Origin: Planctomycetota bacterium
GTDB lineage: Bacteria > Planctomycetota > UBA1135 > GCA-002686595
Assembly: GCA_012960475.1 (NCBI GenBank)
Contig: DUBE01000044.1
Span: forward strand, 1 to 64,000
Reading direction: 5' to 3'
DNA length: 64,000 bases
Position numbers and translations under genes: made by a program. Of this stretch, positions 27,143-35,856 are shown piece after piece. Within the stretch, counting starts at the first letter, position 1; every line of letters begins with the position of its first letter. Below the pieces are notes generated by a model. It searched no databases. It saw nothing but the letters and a program-made list of their open reading frames with translations, and had not been told where the DNA came from.

Positions 27143-27185
27143 GGGCCAATGGCCCAAAGGACGGGTCGCCGTGGGCTGCAAGCCC
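27143..27185 (-). other. Two short hairpins between the His-rich gene and the efflux genes
   Basis: GGGCC-AAT-GGCCC (27143-27155) and GGGCT-GCA-AGCCC (27173-27185) lie in the 101-nt spacer of the minus-strand operon. Neither is followed by a T run on either strand, so they are not convincing terminators. They could be processing or differential-expression elements. Confidence 0.35.
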
Positions 27186-27202
27186 AAGGGACAAACTCAA
27201 AT

Positions 27203-27694
27203 TCAGCTCGGAAGGGGCGGTGCCCGGGGACGTGCGCTCTTTGGAGGAGGCGGTCCCAGCGGAAGATTGCCCAAGGAGTCAGAGGCGACTCCAGTGGGCC
27301 ATGTGAAGTTCAAATGCACCCGGTTGTCTGGCACCAAGGCCAGAACATGTACCGGACCATCATTGGTCTGGTGCGGCTCACTCAGGGTTTCTTCGTGGTC
27401 CCCCAGGGAGTGCGGCAGGTGTTGTTCACAGGAATGACCGGGGTGGCAGTCGTCAGCTTCGGAGCACTTGTGCTCATCAGCACACTCCTTCGCCCCGTGC
27501 ACCTGATGCGCATGGCCGCCAGCATCCAGGTGTGCGTGTTCTCCCTGGTGAACAGCCTGACTTGGAGATCCCGTGGCCAGGCAAAGACAAGCCACCACTC
27601 CTGCCAGTTGTTTCATAACGAGACACATGCAGACCGCGAGACCGATGGCGGCTCGCTGCATATGGGTTCGTTTGCTGGCTTGGTGGAGGATCAT
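27203..27694 (-). CDS. His/Cys-rich putative metal-binding exported protein
   Basis: A 163-residue protein. After a hydrophobic start (AAIGLAVCMCLVMKQLAGVVACLC) comes a His/Cys/Asp/Glu-rich middle: HQGEHAHLDAGGHAHQVHG, then ECADEHKCSEADDCHPGHSC. These have the spacing of metal ligands and would bind soft or borderline metals. The C-terminal third is Pro-rich and lacks structure. It is the first gene upstream of the efflux trio, on the same strand, and may act as sensor or chaperone. No DNA-binding or two-component regulator is present. ATG 27694 is taken as start; ATG 27661 is an alternative. Confidence 0.6.
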   Translation of the reverse strand: MILHQASKRTHMQRAAIGLAVCMCLVMKQLAGVVACLCLATGSPSQAVHQGEHAHLDAGGHAHQVHGAKECADEHKCSEADDCHPGHSCEQHLPHSLGDHEETLSEPHQTNDGPVHVLALVPDNRVHLNFTWPTGVASDSLGNLPLGPPPPKSARPRAPPLPS

Positions 27695-27961
27695 GTGAGC
27701 AGCTCGGAGGGGCTATTCGTTGCTGCAGGATGGAGGAAAAGCGAGGCCTAGGTCAAGGTACGGGCCTGTTTTGAGGCTCTGAGGGGCTATGGGTGTGTGA
27801 AGCGACCCCATAGATACTAACTCCTCATCGACCGCGGGGTGGTCCGTACCGTTGGATCACGGGGCACATTTCCCGAGCTTTGGGGGAAGCGCGCGCTTGG
27901 TCGCCGTTGCTGGCTTGATGACCTTGGGTGGCAGGATGCTACAAGATCAAAAGACACGGGG

Positions 27962-28465
27962 TCAGAAAGCCGCGTGGGCACCTTGTTCATCTCGGGCCAG
28001 GCGCACATAGGCTTCCATGCTGATGCGCGCGCAGATTGTGCCGTTGAGGTCAACCGCCAGTACATCAATCGACTGGCGGAAACGGCCCTTGGATTCGAGC
28101 TCCGCAGTCGCCCAGGCCACATCTTCATCGCTCAGGCGAAATTCCAGGATCAGCTCTGTGGCCGCTGGCTTCTCGTAACGGATCTGCCCCGCCTGCAACC
28201 AGCTCTCTACCTGCAGGCCCCGCTGGGCAAACAGTTGCCAGTAAAGCATGGGCAGAGGTGAGTCTGCGGCGGAGTAGATCGTGCCGCCGAAGGTTGTGCC
28301 ATGCAGGTTGCGAGTCCAGATGCTGCGTTTGACCCGCACACGGCAATATTGAAAGTCCTGGCTTACCTCCATAATCTTGATGCGCTGGAACAAGAGGGGA
28401 GGGAAGAGGTTCAGCATCCACTTCATGGCCCATGGGCTCAGCTTGCGGTTTTGAAGGCGTGACAT
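27962..28465 (-). CDS. DUF4442-type hotdog-fold thioesterase-like protein
   Basis: A 167-residue protein resembling the DUF4442 hotdog family, relatives of acyl-CoA thioesterases. Recognisable is the segment RNLHGTTFGGTIYSAADSPLPMLYWQL, seen here as NLHGTTFGGTIYSAAD, which corresponds to the central helix and its active-site entrance. It would act on acyl thioesters in the cytoplasm; the substrate is unknown. A 267-nt gene-free spacer separates it from the efflux operon promoter; I see no confident feature in that spacer. Confidence 0.75.
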   Translation of the reverse strand: MSRLQNRKLSPWAMKWMLNLFPPLLFQRIKIMEVSQDFQYCRVRVKRSIWTRNLHGTTFGGTIYSAADSPLPMLYWQLFAQRGLQVESWLQAGQIRYEKPAATELILEFRLSDEDVAWATAELESKGRFRQSIDVLAVDLNGTICARISMEAYVRLARDEQGAHAAF

Positions 28466-28575
28466 GAAGGTTGTTGCTTGGCGAACTCAGTCCAGATAAC
28501 TGTCCAGGGGCCAGGTGCTGCCGTCCAGAGCCAGCACTACCCGGTGCTTGTGAAACTGATTGCTGATGGGGTCGT

Positions 28576-29418
28576 TCATCCTTGTGTGCTGGGGATGTGT
28601 TCGCCTAGCCAGGTGCAGAGGTCTGCGAGCACCTTGTCCCGTTCCAGTTCATTGAATATCTCATGGTAGAGGCCGGGATACTCCAGACACTGCTTGTCTT
28701 GGGATCCCGCGGCCTTGAAGAAGGCCCGCGAAGCCTCGATGCGAGTGATTTCATCCGCCCCGGCCAGCATGCAGAGCAGTGAAATCTTGACCCCCGGCGC
28801 ATCTTCGAGCAGCTTGGGCTGGACATCAAGGCACTCGGTGTACCAACGGGCGGTGGCGTTCAGCTGGGCGTGGGGATCGATGGCCAGGTCCTTGGCCACC
28901 CTTGGATCATGGGATAGCAGGTCCCGGTCCAGTCCCGATGGCAGGGCCAGGCTTGGATAGACGGCGGAAAAAAACCTCCCTGCCAGAGCCTTCCAGAGAG
29001 GCACCTGCACCGCAAAGCCAAAGGCCGGGCTGGAGAGGATCAAGCCGCTCAAGGGCGGTTGGTATTGCTGCACAAAGCGCGCAGCGATCTGGCCGCCCAT
29101 GGAATGACCCAGCAGGAAGATCGGTTCTCCTCGGCTTTCCCGCACAACTCCCTCCAGGGCGTAGCGTGTGTCCTCGAGGTAGTCTTGAAAGCGCTGTACA
29201 AACACCCGCTTGCCTCCGGATTCCCCGTGGCCCCGCAGGTCAAAGGCGCTTACATCGAGGCCCAGATCATTCAGGCATGCGGCCACATGATCATAGCGGC
29301 CGCTGTGTTCCCCGAATCCGTGCACAAGCAGGATGCGCCCGCCGGGGTTGTCCAGGGCCCAGCGGCGCTGGAATTGATTCGGGGCTCCTTCTCGGGGCAG
29401 TGTGCGGGTAGTGACCAT
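28576..29418 (-). CDS. Monoacylglycerol lipase-like alpha/beta-hydrolase (serine aminopeptidase S33 type)
   Basis: A 280-residue hydrolase of the Hydrolase_4/monoglyceride lipase group. RILLVHGFGEHSGRYDHVA is the oxyanion segment with HG. FDLRGHGESGGKR follows, and the nucleophile elbow is LLGHSMGGQIAARF (G-x-S-x-G). The acid Asp is probably in MLAGADEITR and the His in YPGLYHEIFNE, both in family positions. It likely splits fatty acid from glycerol or another alcohol. ATG 29418 starts the protein; the neighbour upstream on this strand ends at 29563. Confidence 0.88.
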   Translation of the reverse strand: MVTTRTLPREGAPNQFQRRWALDNPGGRILLVHGFGEHSGRYDHVAACLNDLGLDVSAFDLRGHGESGGKRVFVQRFQDYLEDTRYALEGVVRESRGEPIFLLGHSMGGQIAARFVQQYQPPLSGLILSSPAFGFAVQVPLWKALAGRFFSAVYPSLALPSGLDRDLLSHDPRVAKDLAIDPHAQLNATARWYTECLDVQPKLLEDAPGVKISLLCMLAGADEITRIEASRAFFKAAGSQDKQCLEYPGLYHEIFNELERDKVLADLCTWLGEHIPSTQG

Positions 29419-29562
29419 GGGCAGTCAGCCTATTTCTAGGGCACCCGGATTGGCAAGGGAGGTGTCCTGGAGGCGTACTCGATTCTGTTCTACTGTAAAG
29501 CGGCCAGGGTCGAATTGGTGGGGATCGGGCTGCTGCCCCGCGACAGAAACGGGTATCGGGTC

Positions 29563-31236
29563 CTAGTCGTCGAAGGACTCGAGCACATCGGCATAGTGCT
29601 CGTTGTCGGGGGCCAGATTCAGCGCCAGGCGCACTGATGCCCGGGCTTCGTCCCGATCGCTGCCCTCGTGTTCAAAGTTGATGATGTAGATCCAGGGGCT
29701 GAAACCCAGCAGCAGCATGCCCTTGTCGAAGCGATAGGAGGCATTGAGCGGGTCGAGTTCAATCGCCTTGTCAATGTCTTCGAGGGCCAGGTCCATGCGT
29801 TCGCTGCGGGTCATGCCGTCATCCGGTTCTTCGGCGGGTTCTCCCTCTTCCAGGAACATGCCAATGCTGGCCAGTGCTCGGGCGCGGGAGGCGTAGGCCC
29901 GTGCATCGGCCAGACCCGCGTCGATTGCTGCGGTCAGGTCGGGCAGGGCCTCTTCCACTTTTCGGTTCTGTACTGCCCGTAGTCCACGCTTGAGGCGTGC
30001 TTCCGGGGCATTGATTTCGATATCACCGATGAAATTGTGCCAGTTGCTTTCCAACAGGGCCACGTCCTTGACCCCGAGCTTCTTGAGCAGAAAGGAGCGG
30101 ATTACTTCGGGTTGGACCTGGAAACCTGTGCCTTCCTTGCCGTAACTCGGTATGGACTTGTATTCCACGCCCTTGCGTGTGTAGAGCTCCCGGAAGAAGC
30201 GCGCGAATTTCTTGGAGTAGACTCCGTCGTCGAAGTTGTTCAAGAAGTAGACGAAGGACCAGGCATGGGCGTACTCGAAGGCCTGGAAGTCCGACCTTTC
30301 GATCATGAAAAGGTCTTCCAGGGCAATCGCCTTGTCGTCTGCAAGTGCCTGTTGCACGGTCAGAACCCGGTCGGTCTGAATCTTGCCCGGTGTGATGCTG
30401 ATCTTGCCCCGCTTATCGATCTTGATGTCCGAACTTCCGAAAAAGTCCGCCACCGCTTCGTTGATCCAGATCTGGGGCCTGAATTGCGGATCGATCAGAT
30501 AGGTCAGGAGGTGAGTGCATTCGTGCAGACTCACCCAGTTGGTGATGGCGGGTTCTTGATAGTCATGATAGAAGTTCAGTTCCTGCTCCAGGGGCGAAAA
30601 GTACCCTGCTACCCCGGGAGGAGTCTTCTTGAGCCGTGAGAACTCCGCTCGGCTCTTGAAGATGTTGACTTGCATCTTCGCGCGCCGTAGAGAAGGCGTC
30701 GGTTTGATGCCGATGCGCTTGTCCATCAGCTTGTAGTAGGACTCCATCAGGTCGCTGTAGTATTCAAGCAACTCCGGCGAGGTGTTGGACTTGACGATGA
30801 AGTGTTTGCTCTCCTTGGATGGCGCCGTCTTCCAATTGGAGTAGGCGGCCATGGCGGTGGCGCGCTTCGCGCTGGCCTCGCTGGCCTTGCGCAGCATGTT
30901 CTTGTAGGCGCTCTTTGAAATCCATTTGCCATCGAAACGCACGAATCCCTGGGCGAGCTTGTCCCGCTCGTTGTCGTTCTTGGGCTTGTACTCATTGGGA
31001 TCCCAAGCCATCTCCACTGCTTTGAACTTGATGTGGCCCGGTACCTCGATCGTGCCGTTAGCGAACTCCAGGATGTAGCCTCCCTCGGGCCGCTCGCGGA
31101 TGCGATCCACTTCGATCACCCGGCCGTCGATGGTGACCACCCGATCCGCTTGGGCAGCGGGGATCAGAAGGGTGAATAGGGAGAGGGTGGCGCAGCACTT
31201 GCTGCTCAAGGAGAGGCTTGGGAGGGGGATGACCAT
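29563..31236 (-). CDS. Secreted DUF1570-type HExxH protein with C-terminal TPR-like region
   Basis: A 557-residue protein. A signal peptide (CCATLSLFTLLIPAAQA) ends near residue 30. The middle carries a gluzincin-like motif H-E-C-T-H (His238-His242) within NWVSLHECTHLLTYLI, followed at a distance by WINEAVADFFGS, whose Glu can be the third zinc ligand. This is the arrangement of the DUF1570 proteins frequent in Planctomycetes. Residues about 430-557 form TPR-like helices (EEALPDLTAAIDAGLADARAY, LALEDIDKAIELDPLNASYRF). Peptidase activity is inferred from the motif only. Start ATG 31236; the frame upstream lacks signal or homology. Confidence 0.82.
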   Translation of the reverse strand: MVIPLPSLSLSSKCCATLSLFTLLIPAAQADRVVTIDGRVIEVDRIRERPEGGYILEFANGTIEVPGHIKFKAVEMAWDPNEYKPKNDNERDKLAQGFVRFDGKWISKSAYKNMLRKASEASAKRATAMAAYSNWKTAPSKESKHFIVKSNTSPELLEYYSDLMESYYKLMDKRIGIKPTPSLRRAKMQVNIFKSRAEFSRLKKTPPGVAGYFSPLEQELNFYHDYQEPAITNWVSLHECTHLLTYLIDPQFRPQIWINEAVADFFGSSDIKIDKRGKISITPGKIQTDRVLTVQQALADDKAIALEDLFMIERSDFQAFEYAHAWSFVYFLNNFDDGVYSKKFARFFRELYTRKGVEYKSIPSYGKEGTGFQVQPEVIRSFLLKKLGVKDVALLESNWHNFIGDIEINAPEARLKRGLRAVQNRKVEEALPDLTAAIDAGLADARAYASRARALASIGMFLEEGEPAEEPDDGMTRSERMDLALEDIDKAIELDPLNASYRFDKGMLLLGFSPWIYIINFEHEGSDRDEARASVRLALNLAPDNEHYADVLESFDD

Positions 31237-31361
31237 GGGAATTGCTCGGCGCGTGGGCCTATGGTGGCAGGCGGGGGGGCACCTGTCCAATCGGGGGCTC
31301 TTACGAGGACCCGGAGGCGATATTGCGAGTGGATTGGCCTGAATTGCGGGGGCCGGGTGCC

Positions 31362-32792
31362 TCATCCGTCTCCGCGCACCAGGCGGGCAAGGGCCCGGGC
31401 CCAGTCGGGATCTGCGTTGGGGCACGGCACGCACAGGAAGGTCTCGCCTCCCGCGCTGATAAAGGCTTCCTTGAGTTGCTCCCCGATTTCCTCCAGGGTC
31501 TCAAGGCAGTCGCAGGGAAAGCCCGGGGTCAGTATGGCAACGCGGCGCAGTCCCTCCCGCGCCAATTCGGGTACCCGGTCGCTGGTACTCGGGGTCAGCC
31601 AGGGTTCACCGCCAAAGCGCGACTGAAAGGTCATTTCCCACTGGTCATCGCCGAGCCCAAGGGCTGCCGCCAGACCTCGGGCGGTCTGCTGGCAGTGGGC
31701 GAGGTAGGGATCCCCTGCGCGCACATAGCTCTCGGGCAGGCCGTGGAAGCTGAACACATGGAGTTCGGGATCCTGACCGTCGGTGACCGCTCGCGCCAAC
31801 TCCGCTTGACGCGCAAGCAGGGTGGAATCCGCAGGATAGGCCGGGATCATTCTGAGGGCCGGCCCATCCCGGCGTTGGGCGAGTGCCTTGCTTACTGCAG
31901 CTTGCACTGTTCCGCTGGTGGTGTCAGACCACTGGGGGAAGAGGGGCAGCACAACCAACTCGCTCAGTCCTTCTGCGGCCAGCAGCTCGATTCCCCGGCG
32001 AATCGATGGCCGGCCGTAGCGCATTGCGGTCACGACCCGCCATGGGGAACCCAGCTCCTTGGCCAGTTCCTGGGTCAGAGCCTCGGTGTGCATCAGCAAA
32101 GGCGACCCTTGTGATGTCCAGATGCTCGCGTAGGCCCGGGTTACTCGCCGCACTCGCCAGGGCAGGACGAACAGATTGAGGATCGGGATCCAGAGCAGGC
32201 GCGGCAGGCGCACCACCCGGGGATCGCTGAGGAATTCGCGCAGATAGCGCCGGACGGCTCCTGGTTCCGCAGCATCGGGGGTGCCCAGGTTGACCACCAG
32301 GAGGCCTCGGGTTGTGGGCCTCTTATTTGGGTCAGCACTCTTGGCGCTGGTTTCAATCGGCGGCGGCAGCAAACCCCAATAGGCCAGGGAACTCGCCGTC
32401 AGTGCCGCGCCAATACCCACATAGAGCGCACCCACCGGACCATAGGACAGGTATCCGTTGCTGGCCAAGGCCCTGAGTCCCACCCCCGCGCCGATCATCA
32501 AGGCAATCAGAGGCCAAAAGCTGGGGGCGAAGACAAGCTGCAGGCGTGGTACCGCGAGATCGCGCATGCGTCGCCGATTACGCAGGGCCGTGTTCCAAAG
32601 TACGTAGCGCCCCTTGGCTGCGCCCAGTATCAATCCGCCCACAAGCCAGGCGGTGGTACCAATTGGATTGGTCTCTGCCAGGGGCTTGAGCATCAGCCAG
32701 CCTCGCACCAGCAACATGCCGCCTACCCCGATCCAGATCAGGGCGGCGATTCGGTTCAGGGTGCTGAGGCGAACCTTCATGTTCGGGAGCAT
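31362..32792 (-). CDS. hemH: Ferrochelatase with fused N-terminal four-helix membrane domain
   Basis: A 476-residue protein. Residues ~163-470 are a ferrochelatase, which inserts Fe2+ into proto- or coproporphyrin in haem synthesis: RGLLVVNLGTPDAAEPGAVR, VVLPLFPQWSDTTSGT, SFHGLPESYV (the catalytic His of the S-x-H-G/S-L-P motif) and PGFPCDCLETLEEI. The first ~140 residues form four hydrophobic helices (about 14-34, 44-62, 92-112, 118-139), joined by a Lys/Arg-rich loop, that bacterial ferrochelatases normally lack. The fusion would tether the enzyme to the membrane. ATG 32792 or ATG 32780 is the start. No other haem genes are nearby. Confidence 0.9.
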   Translation of the reverse strand: MLPNMKVRLSTLNRIAALIWIGVGGMLLVRGWLMLKPLAETNPIGTTAWLVGGLILGAAKGRYVLWNTALRNRRRMRDLAVPRLQLVFAPSFWPLIALMIGAGVGLRALASNGYLSYGPVGALYVGIGAALTASSLAYWGLLPPPIETSAKSADPNKRPTTRGLLVVNLGTPDAAEPGAVRRYLREFLSDPRVVRLPRLLWIPILNLFVLPWRVRRVTRAYASIWTSQGSPLLMHTEALTQELAKELGSPWRVVTAMRYGRPSIRRGIELLAAEGLSELVVLPLFPQWSDTTSGTVQAAVSKALAQRRDGPALRMIPAYPADSTLLARQAELARAVTDGQDPELHVFSFHGLPESYVRAGDPYLAHCQQTARGLAAALGLGDDQWEMTFQSRFGGEPWLTPSTSDRVPELAREGLRRVAILTPGFPCDCLETLEEIGEQLKEAFISAGGETFLCVPCPNADPDWARALARLVRGDG

Positions 32793-32852
32793 ACGGGAGG
32801 GCTGTCGGCGGGCAGCCTTCGGCGTCTGAAATTCCTCTGGGGTCTGGGTGGC

Positions 32853-33338
32853 TCAGCCATCTGTGTCCGTCAGTTCGCTGTTCACATAATTCCCCGTGCG
32901 CTGTTCATCTACTGAGCCATCGTTCTTCCAAAAGGACCAGGGTCCTTCACGGCGGCCTGCCTCGAACCGGCCCCCGCTCTTCTTGCGTCCGGATCCTTCA
33001 TGCCAGTAGGTCCAGGTCCCTTCCCGCAGGCTGACCCGGGTCCCCGGGACCGGCACGCGCTCCCCCTGGGATTCCCGTTGCCCGTTGCGATACCAGGTCT
33101 CCCAGGTGCCCAGTTTGAGGCCGCCTGAGTAGTGTCCCCTGCTGCGCATCTGGCCGTCGAAGTACCAGGCGGTCCAAAGACCCTCTTCCGCGCCGGGAGC
33201 GCCCTCGCCCTGGTAGCGCCGTACCCCCTGCTCATGCTGGCTGGGGCGTGGCGGGTCGCAGGCGATCAGGCAGCCGAGCCCCAAGATCGCGGCGAGGATT
33301 CGTCGCGGGGTGGGGGGCGCTTTGGCAGGACCGATCAA
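32853..33338 (-). CDS. MORN-repeat lipoprotein
   Basis: A 161-residue lipoprotein with signal ILAAILGLGCLIAC (lipobox LIAC). The mature part consists of tandem MORN-type repeats of the toxin-antitoxin_YwqK kind: GLWTAWYFDGQMRSRGHYS, KLGTWETWYRNGQRESQGE, GTWTYWHEGSGRKKSGGRF, EGPWSFWKNDGSV. Such repeats form surface beta-hairpin sheets for protein or lipid contact. It lies 12 nt after the glutamine synthetase gene, so it is probably in the same transcript. Its specific role is unknown. Confidence 0.85.
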   Translation of the reverse strand: MIGPAKAPPTPRRILAAILGLGCLIACDPPRPSQHEQGVRRYQGEGAPGAEEGLWTAWYFDGQMRSRGHYSGGLKLGTWETWYRNGQRESQGERVPVPGTRVSLREGTWTYWHEGSGRKKSGGRFEAGRREGPWSFWKNDGSVDEQRTGNYVNSELTDTDG

Positions 33339-33350
33339 GAGCGTTCGGGC

Positions 33351-35546
33351 TCAGCGGATGAACATCATCTCGCGGTACTTGGGCAGGGGCCAGAGACTGT
33401 CGTCTACCAATCGCTCCAAGAAGTCCGCCGCGTCACGCACCTGCTCCATGGCAGGTAGCACTTCGTTGCGATAGCCCATCGCCTGAGCCGCCACATCGTC
33501 GGAGTCCGACTCCCAACGTTCTTGCACCTTGAGCAGTGCGTCCACGGAATTCTTCAGGTCTCCAATCGTCTTGGTCACCAGGGCCAGGGTTTCTTTCTGC
33601 GGAGATGTGCCTTCTTCGCCCACAACAGCTTGCAGGGCGTTGATGGAGTCTGCCAGGCGTTTTTGATGTTCCATTGCCGCGGGGAGCAGCATGGTCATGG
33701 CCAGGTCGCGGGTTGCCATGGCTTCCACGTTGATCTTGTTCGTGTAGATCTCGGTCTGTACATGCCAGCGGGACTCCAGTTCCTCGGCAGTGAACACGCC
33801 CATCTTGTTGAAGAGCTCTTCGTTCTTGGGATCACGCAGGGGTTTGAGTGCTTCGGGCGTACCCTTGAGTTCCAACAGTCCACGCTTGGCGGCTTCTACT
33901 CGCCACTCGGCGGCGTAGTTGTCACCGGAAAACAGAATACGCCGGTGCTTGCTCAGGGTCTCGCGCACTACCCTTTGGATGTTCTCGGTGCTCGGTCCTC
34001 CGCTGGCTTCAATTGTGTCGGACAGGTAATCAAGAGACTCCGCCAGGATCGTGTTGAGGAAGGTTGCTGGATATGCCGGCGACTGGTTTGAACCCACTGC
34101 CCGGAATTCGAAGCGGTTTCCCGTGAACGCCAGGGGCGAGGTGCGGTTGCGATCGGAAATATCCCGGGGCAGGTCCGGCAAGCTGGTGACTCCCAAACGC
34201 AGGGGCTCGGTGGTGCTGCCTTCGGGGATGTCTCCGGCGATAATCGAGTCCACGATCCCCTCCAGGTGCGCGCCCAGGAAGACTGACATGATCGCCGGCG
34301 GTGCTTCGTTGGCGCCCAGACGATAGTCGTTGGCGGCGCTGGCGATGGAACTGCGCAGCAGGTCCTGGTGCAGGTCCACCCCGCGGGCCACGGCGGTCAG
34401 GAAGAGGATGAACTTGAGGTTCTCGTGGGGCGTCTTGCCCGGGTCAAACAGGTTGTTGCCCAGGTTGTCCGCTACCGACCAGTTCAGGTGTTTGCCCGAA
34501 CCATTCAAGCCTGCAAAGGGTTTTTCATGCAGCAAGGCGGCGAACCCATGGCGTTCTGCTATTTCTTCCAGCAGGGCCATGGTCAGCATGTTGTGATCCG
34601 TTGAGATCGAAATCGGCATGTAGACCGGGGCCAGTTCAAACTGGCTGGGGGCGACTTCATTGTGCCGCGTCTTGGCGGGAATACCCAGCAGCCAGAGCTC
34701 GTGCTCCAGGTCGTGCATGAATCGCAGGACCCGGCTGGGGATGTTGCCGAAGTAGTGATCGTCGAACTCTTGCCCTTTGTAGGGGCGCGCACCGAAGAGC
34801 GTGCGTCCACAGGCCAACAGGTCTGGCCGCAGGTTGAAGAAGTCCGCGTCGATCAAGAAGTACTCCTGCTCGATGCCGCCGCTTGAAGAGGCGCGGGTGA
34901 CCTGATTCTCGCCGATCATCTGCAGCAGGCGGGTAGCTGCCTTGGATAGTGCCTGGTTCGAACGCAAGAGGGGTGTTTTCTTGTCCAGGGCCGCGCCGGT
35001 CCAGGAACAGAAAGCCGTGGGGATCGTCAGGGTTGCACCCTCGGGAGTGCACCGCAGGAAGGCAGGAGAGGTGGGATCCCAGGCGGTGTAGCCCCGAGCT
35101 TCAAAGGTGGCACGCAGGCCGCCGGAAGGAAAAGACGAGGCGTCGGGCTCTCCCTGGAACAGTTGGCTTCCGGAGAACTCCAGCAGCGCCCCTCCGTCCT
35201 CGGTGGGCTTGAGGAAGGAGTCGTGCTTCTCCGCGGTGGAGCCCGTCATGGGCTGGAACCAGTGGGTGTAGTGGGTTGCGCCGTTCTCAATGGCCCAGTC
35301 TTTCATGGCGCTGGCCACCGAGTCCGCGATCTCTGCGGTCAAGGGAGCGCCGATTTCGATCACTCTCCGTAGAGCCTCGTAGACCGGTGCGGGCAGCCGC
35401 TGCTTCTGCGCCCTGTCGTTGAAGACGTACTTGCCGAAGTACTCGGGGATGCGTGCGTTGTTGGGTTCTTCGGTCATGTTCTCAGGCTCGATCACCGCTT
35501 CGTGGGCAATGCTGCGAACCGCCTCGTGACGGGTGCTTGCTGTCAT
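33351..35546 (-). CDS. glnN: Glutamine synthetase type III
   Basis: A 731-residue enzyme of the long GSIII (GlnN) class that makes glutamine from glutamate, ammonia and ATP. Signature segments include RASSSGGIEQEYFLID (metal-binding Glu), ARPYKGQEFDDHYFGN, KTRHNEVAPSQFELAPVY, FAGLNGSGKHLNWSVAD (the GSxxHxN loop) and LRSSIASAANDYRLGANEAPPAI. The N-terminal RIPEYFGKYVFND block is typical of the class. The C-terminal helical tail carries the GSIII-specific domain. Translation from ATG 35546 follows a small hairpin with TTTT directly upstream, a possible attenuator. Confidence 0.96.
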   Translation of the reverse strand: MTASTRHEAVRSIAHEAVIEPENMTEEPNNARIPEYFGKYVFNDRAQKQRLPAPVYEALRRVIEIGAPLTAEIADSVASAMKDWAIENGATHYTHWFQPMTGSTAEKHDSFLKPTEDGGALLEFSGSQLFQGEPDASSFPSGGLRATFEARGYTAWDPTSPAFLRCTPEGATLTIPTAFCSWTGAALDKKTPLLRSNQALSKAATRLLQMIGENQVTRASSSGGIEQEYFLIDADFFNLRPDLLACGRTLFGARPYKGQEFDDHYFGNIPSRVLRFMHDLEHELWLLGIPAKTRHNEVAPSQFELAPVYMPISISTDHNMLTMALLEEIAERHGFAALLHEKPFAGLNGSGKHLNWSVADNLGNNLFDPGKTPHENLKFILFLTAVARGVDLHQDLLRSSIASAANDYRLGANEAPPAIMSVFLGAHLEGIVDSIIAGDIPEGSTTEPLRLGVTSLPDLPRDISDRNRTSPLAFTGNRFEFRAVGSNQSPAYPATFLNTILAESLDYLSDTIEASGGPSTENIQRVVRETLSKHRRILFSGDNYAAEWRVEAAKRGLLELKGTPEALKPLRDPKNEELFNKMGVFTAEELESRWHVQTEIYTNKINVEAMATRDLAMTMLLPAAMEHQKRLADSINALQAVVGEEGTSPQKETLALVTKTIGDLKNSVDALLKVQERWESDSDDVAAQAMGYRNEVLPAMEQVRDAADFLERLVDDSLWPLPKYREMMFIR

Positions 35547-35856
35547 TATGAAAAGCCCCCATGGGGCGGTCGTTGCAGAAGGGCTCTTGCGAGGGACCCT
35601 TCAAAGGGGGGCGGGCCCACTCGGAACGGAGGTTGATCCTAGCGAGCGGTCCCGGGAGGAACCAGAGCGAAGGGGGAGATCTTTTCTGCTTCAGTGGGGA
35701 GCCGTTCTGATGAGCCTGGCTGGCCCAGTAGTGGGAGCCGGGTGGACTGGACTGTCTTTCTCTGCTCGACTTCCCTGCGGTCCACCTCCGAGGCGAAGTG
35801 CTCTGCCTTGACGCTTGCGCTTTGGGATGCTCCCCGTGACCATTGGCACACGGACC
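35547..35856. other. Divergent intergenic region between glnN and the M1 peptidase gene
   Basis: 310 nt without a gene. On the minus strand GCCCCATGGGGGC (35555-35567) forms a 5-bp hairpin followed by TTTT and then, 4 nt later, the glnN ATG; this resembles a compact terminator or attenuator. The remainder is GC-rich leader sequence for both genes. I see no convincing sigma-70 or sigma-54 (GG-N10-GC) promoter. Confidence 0.4.
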
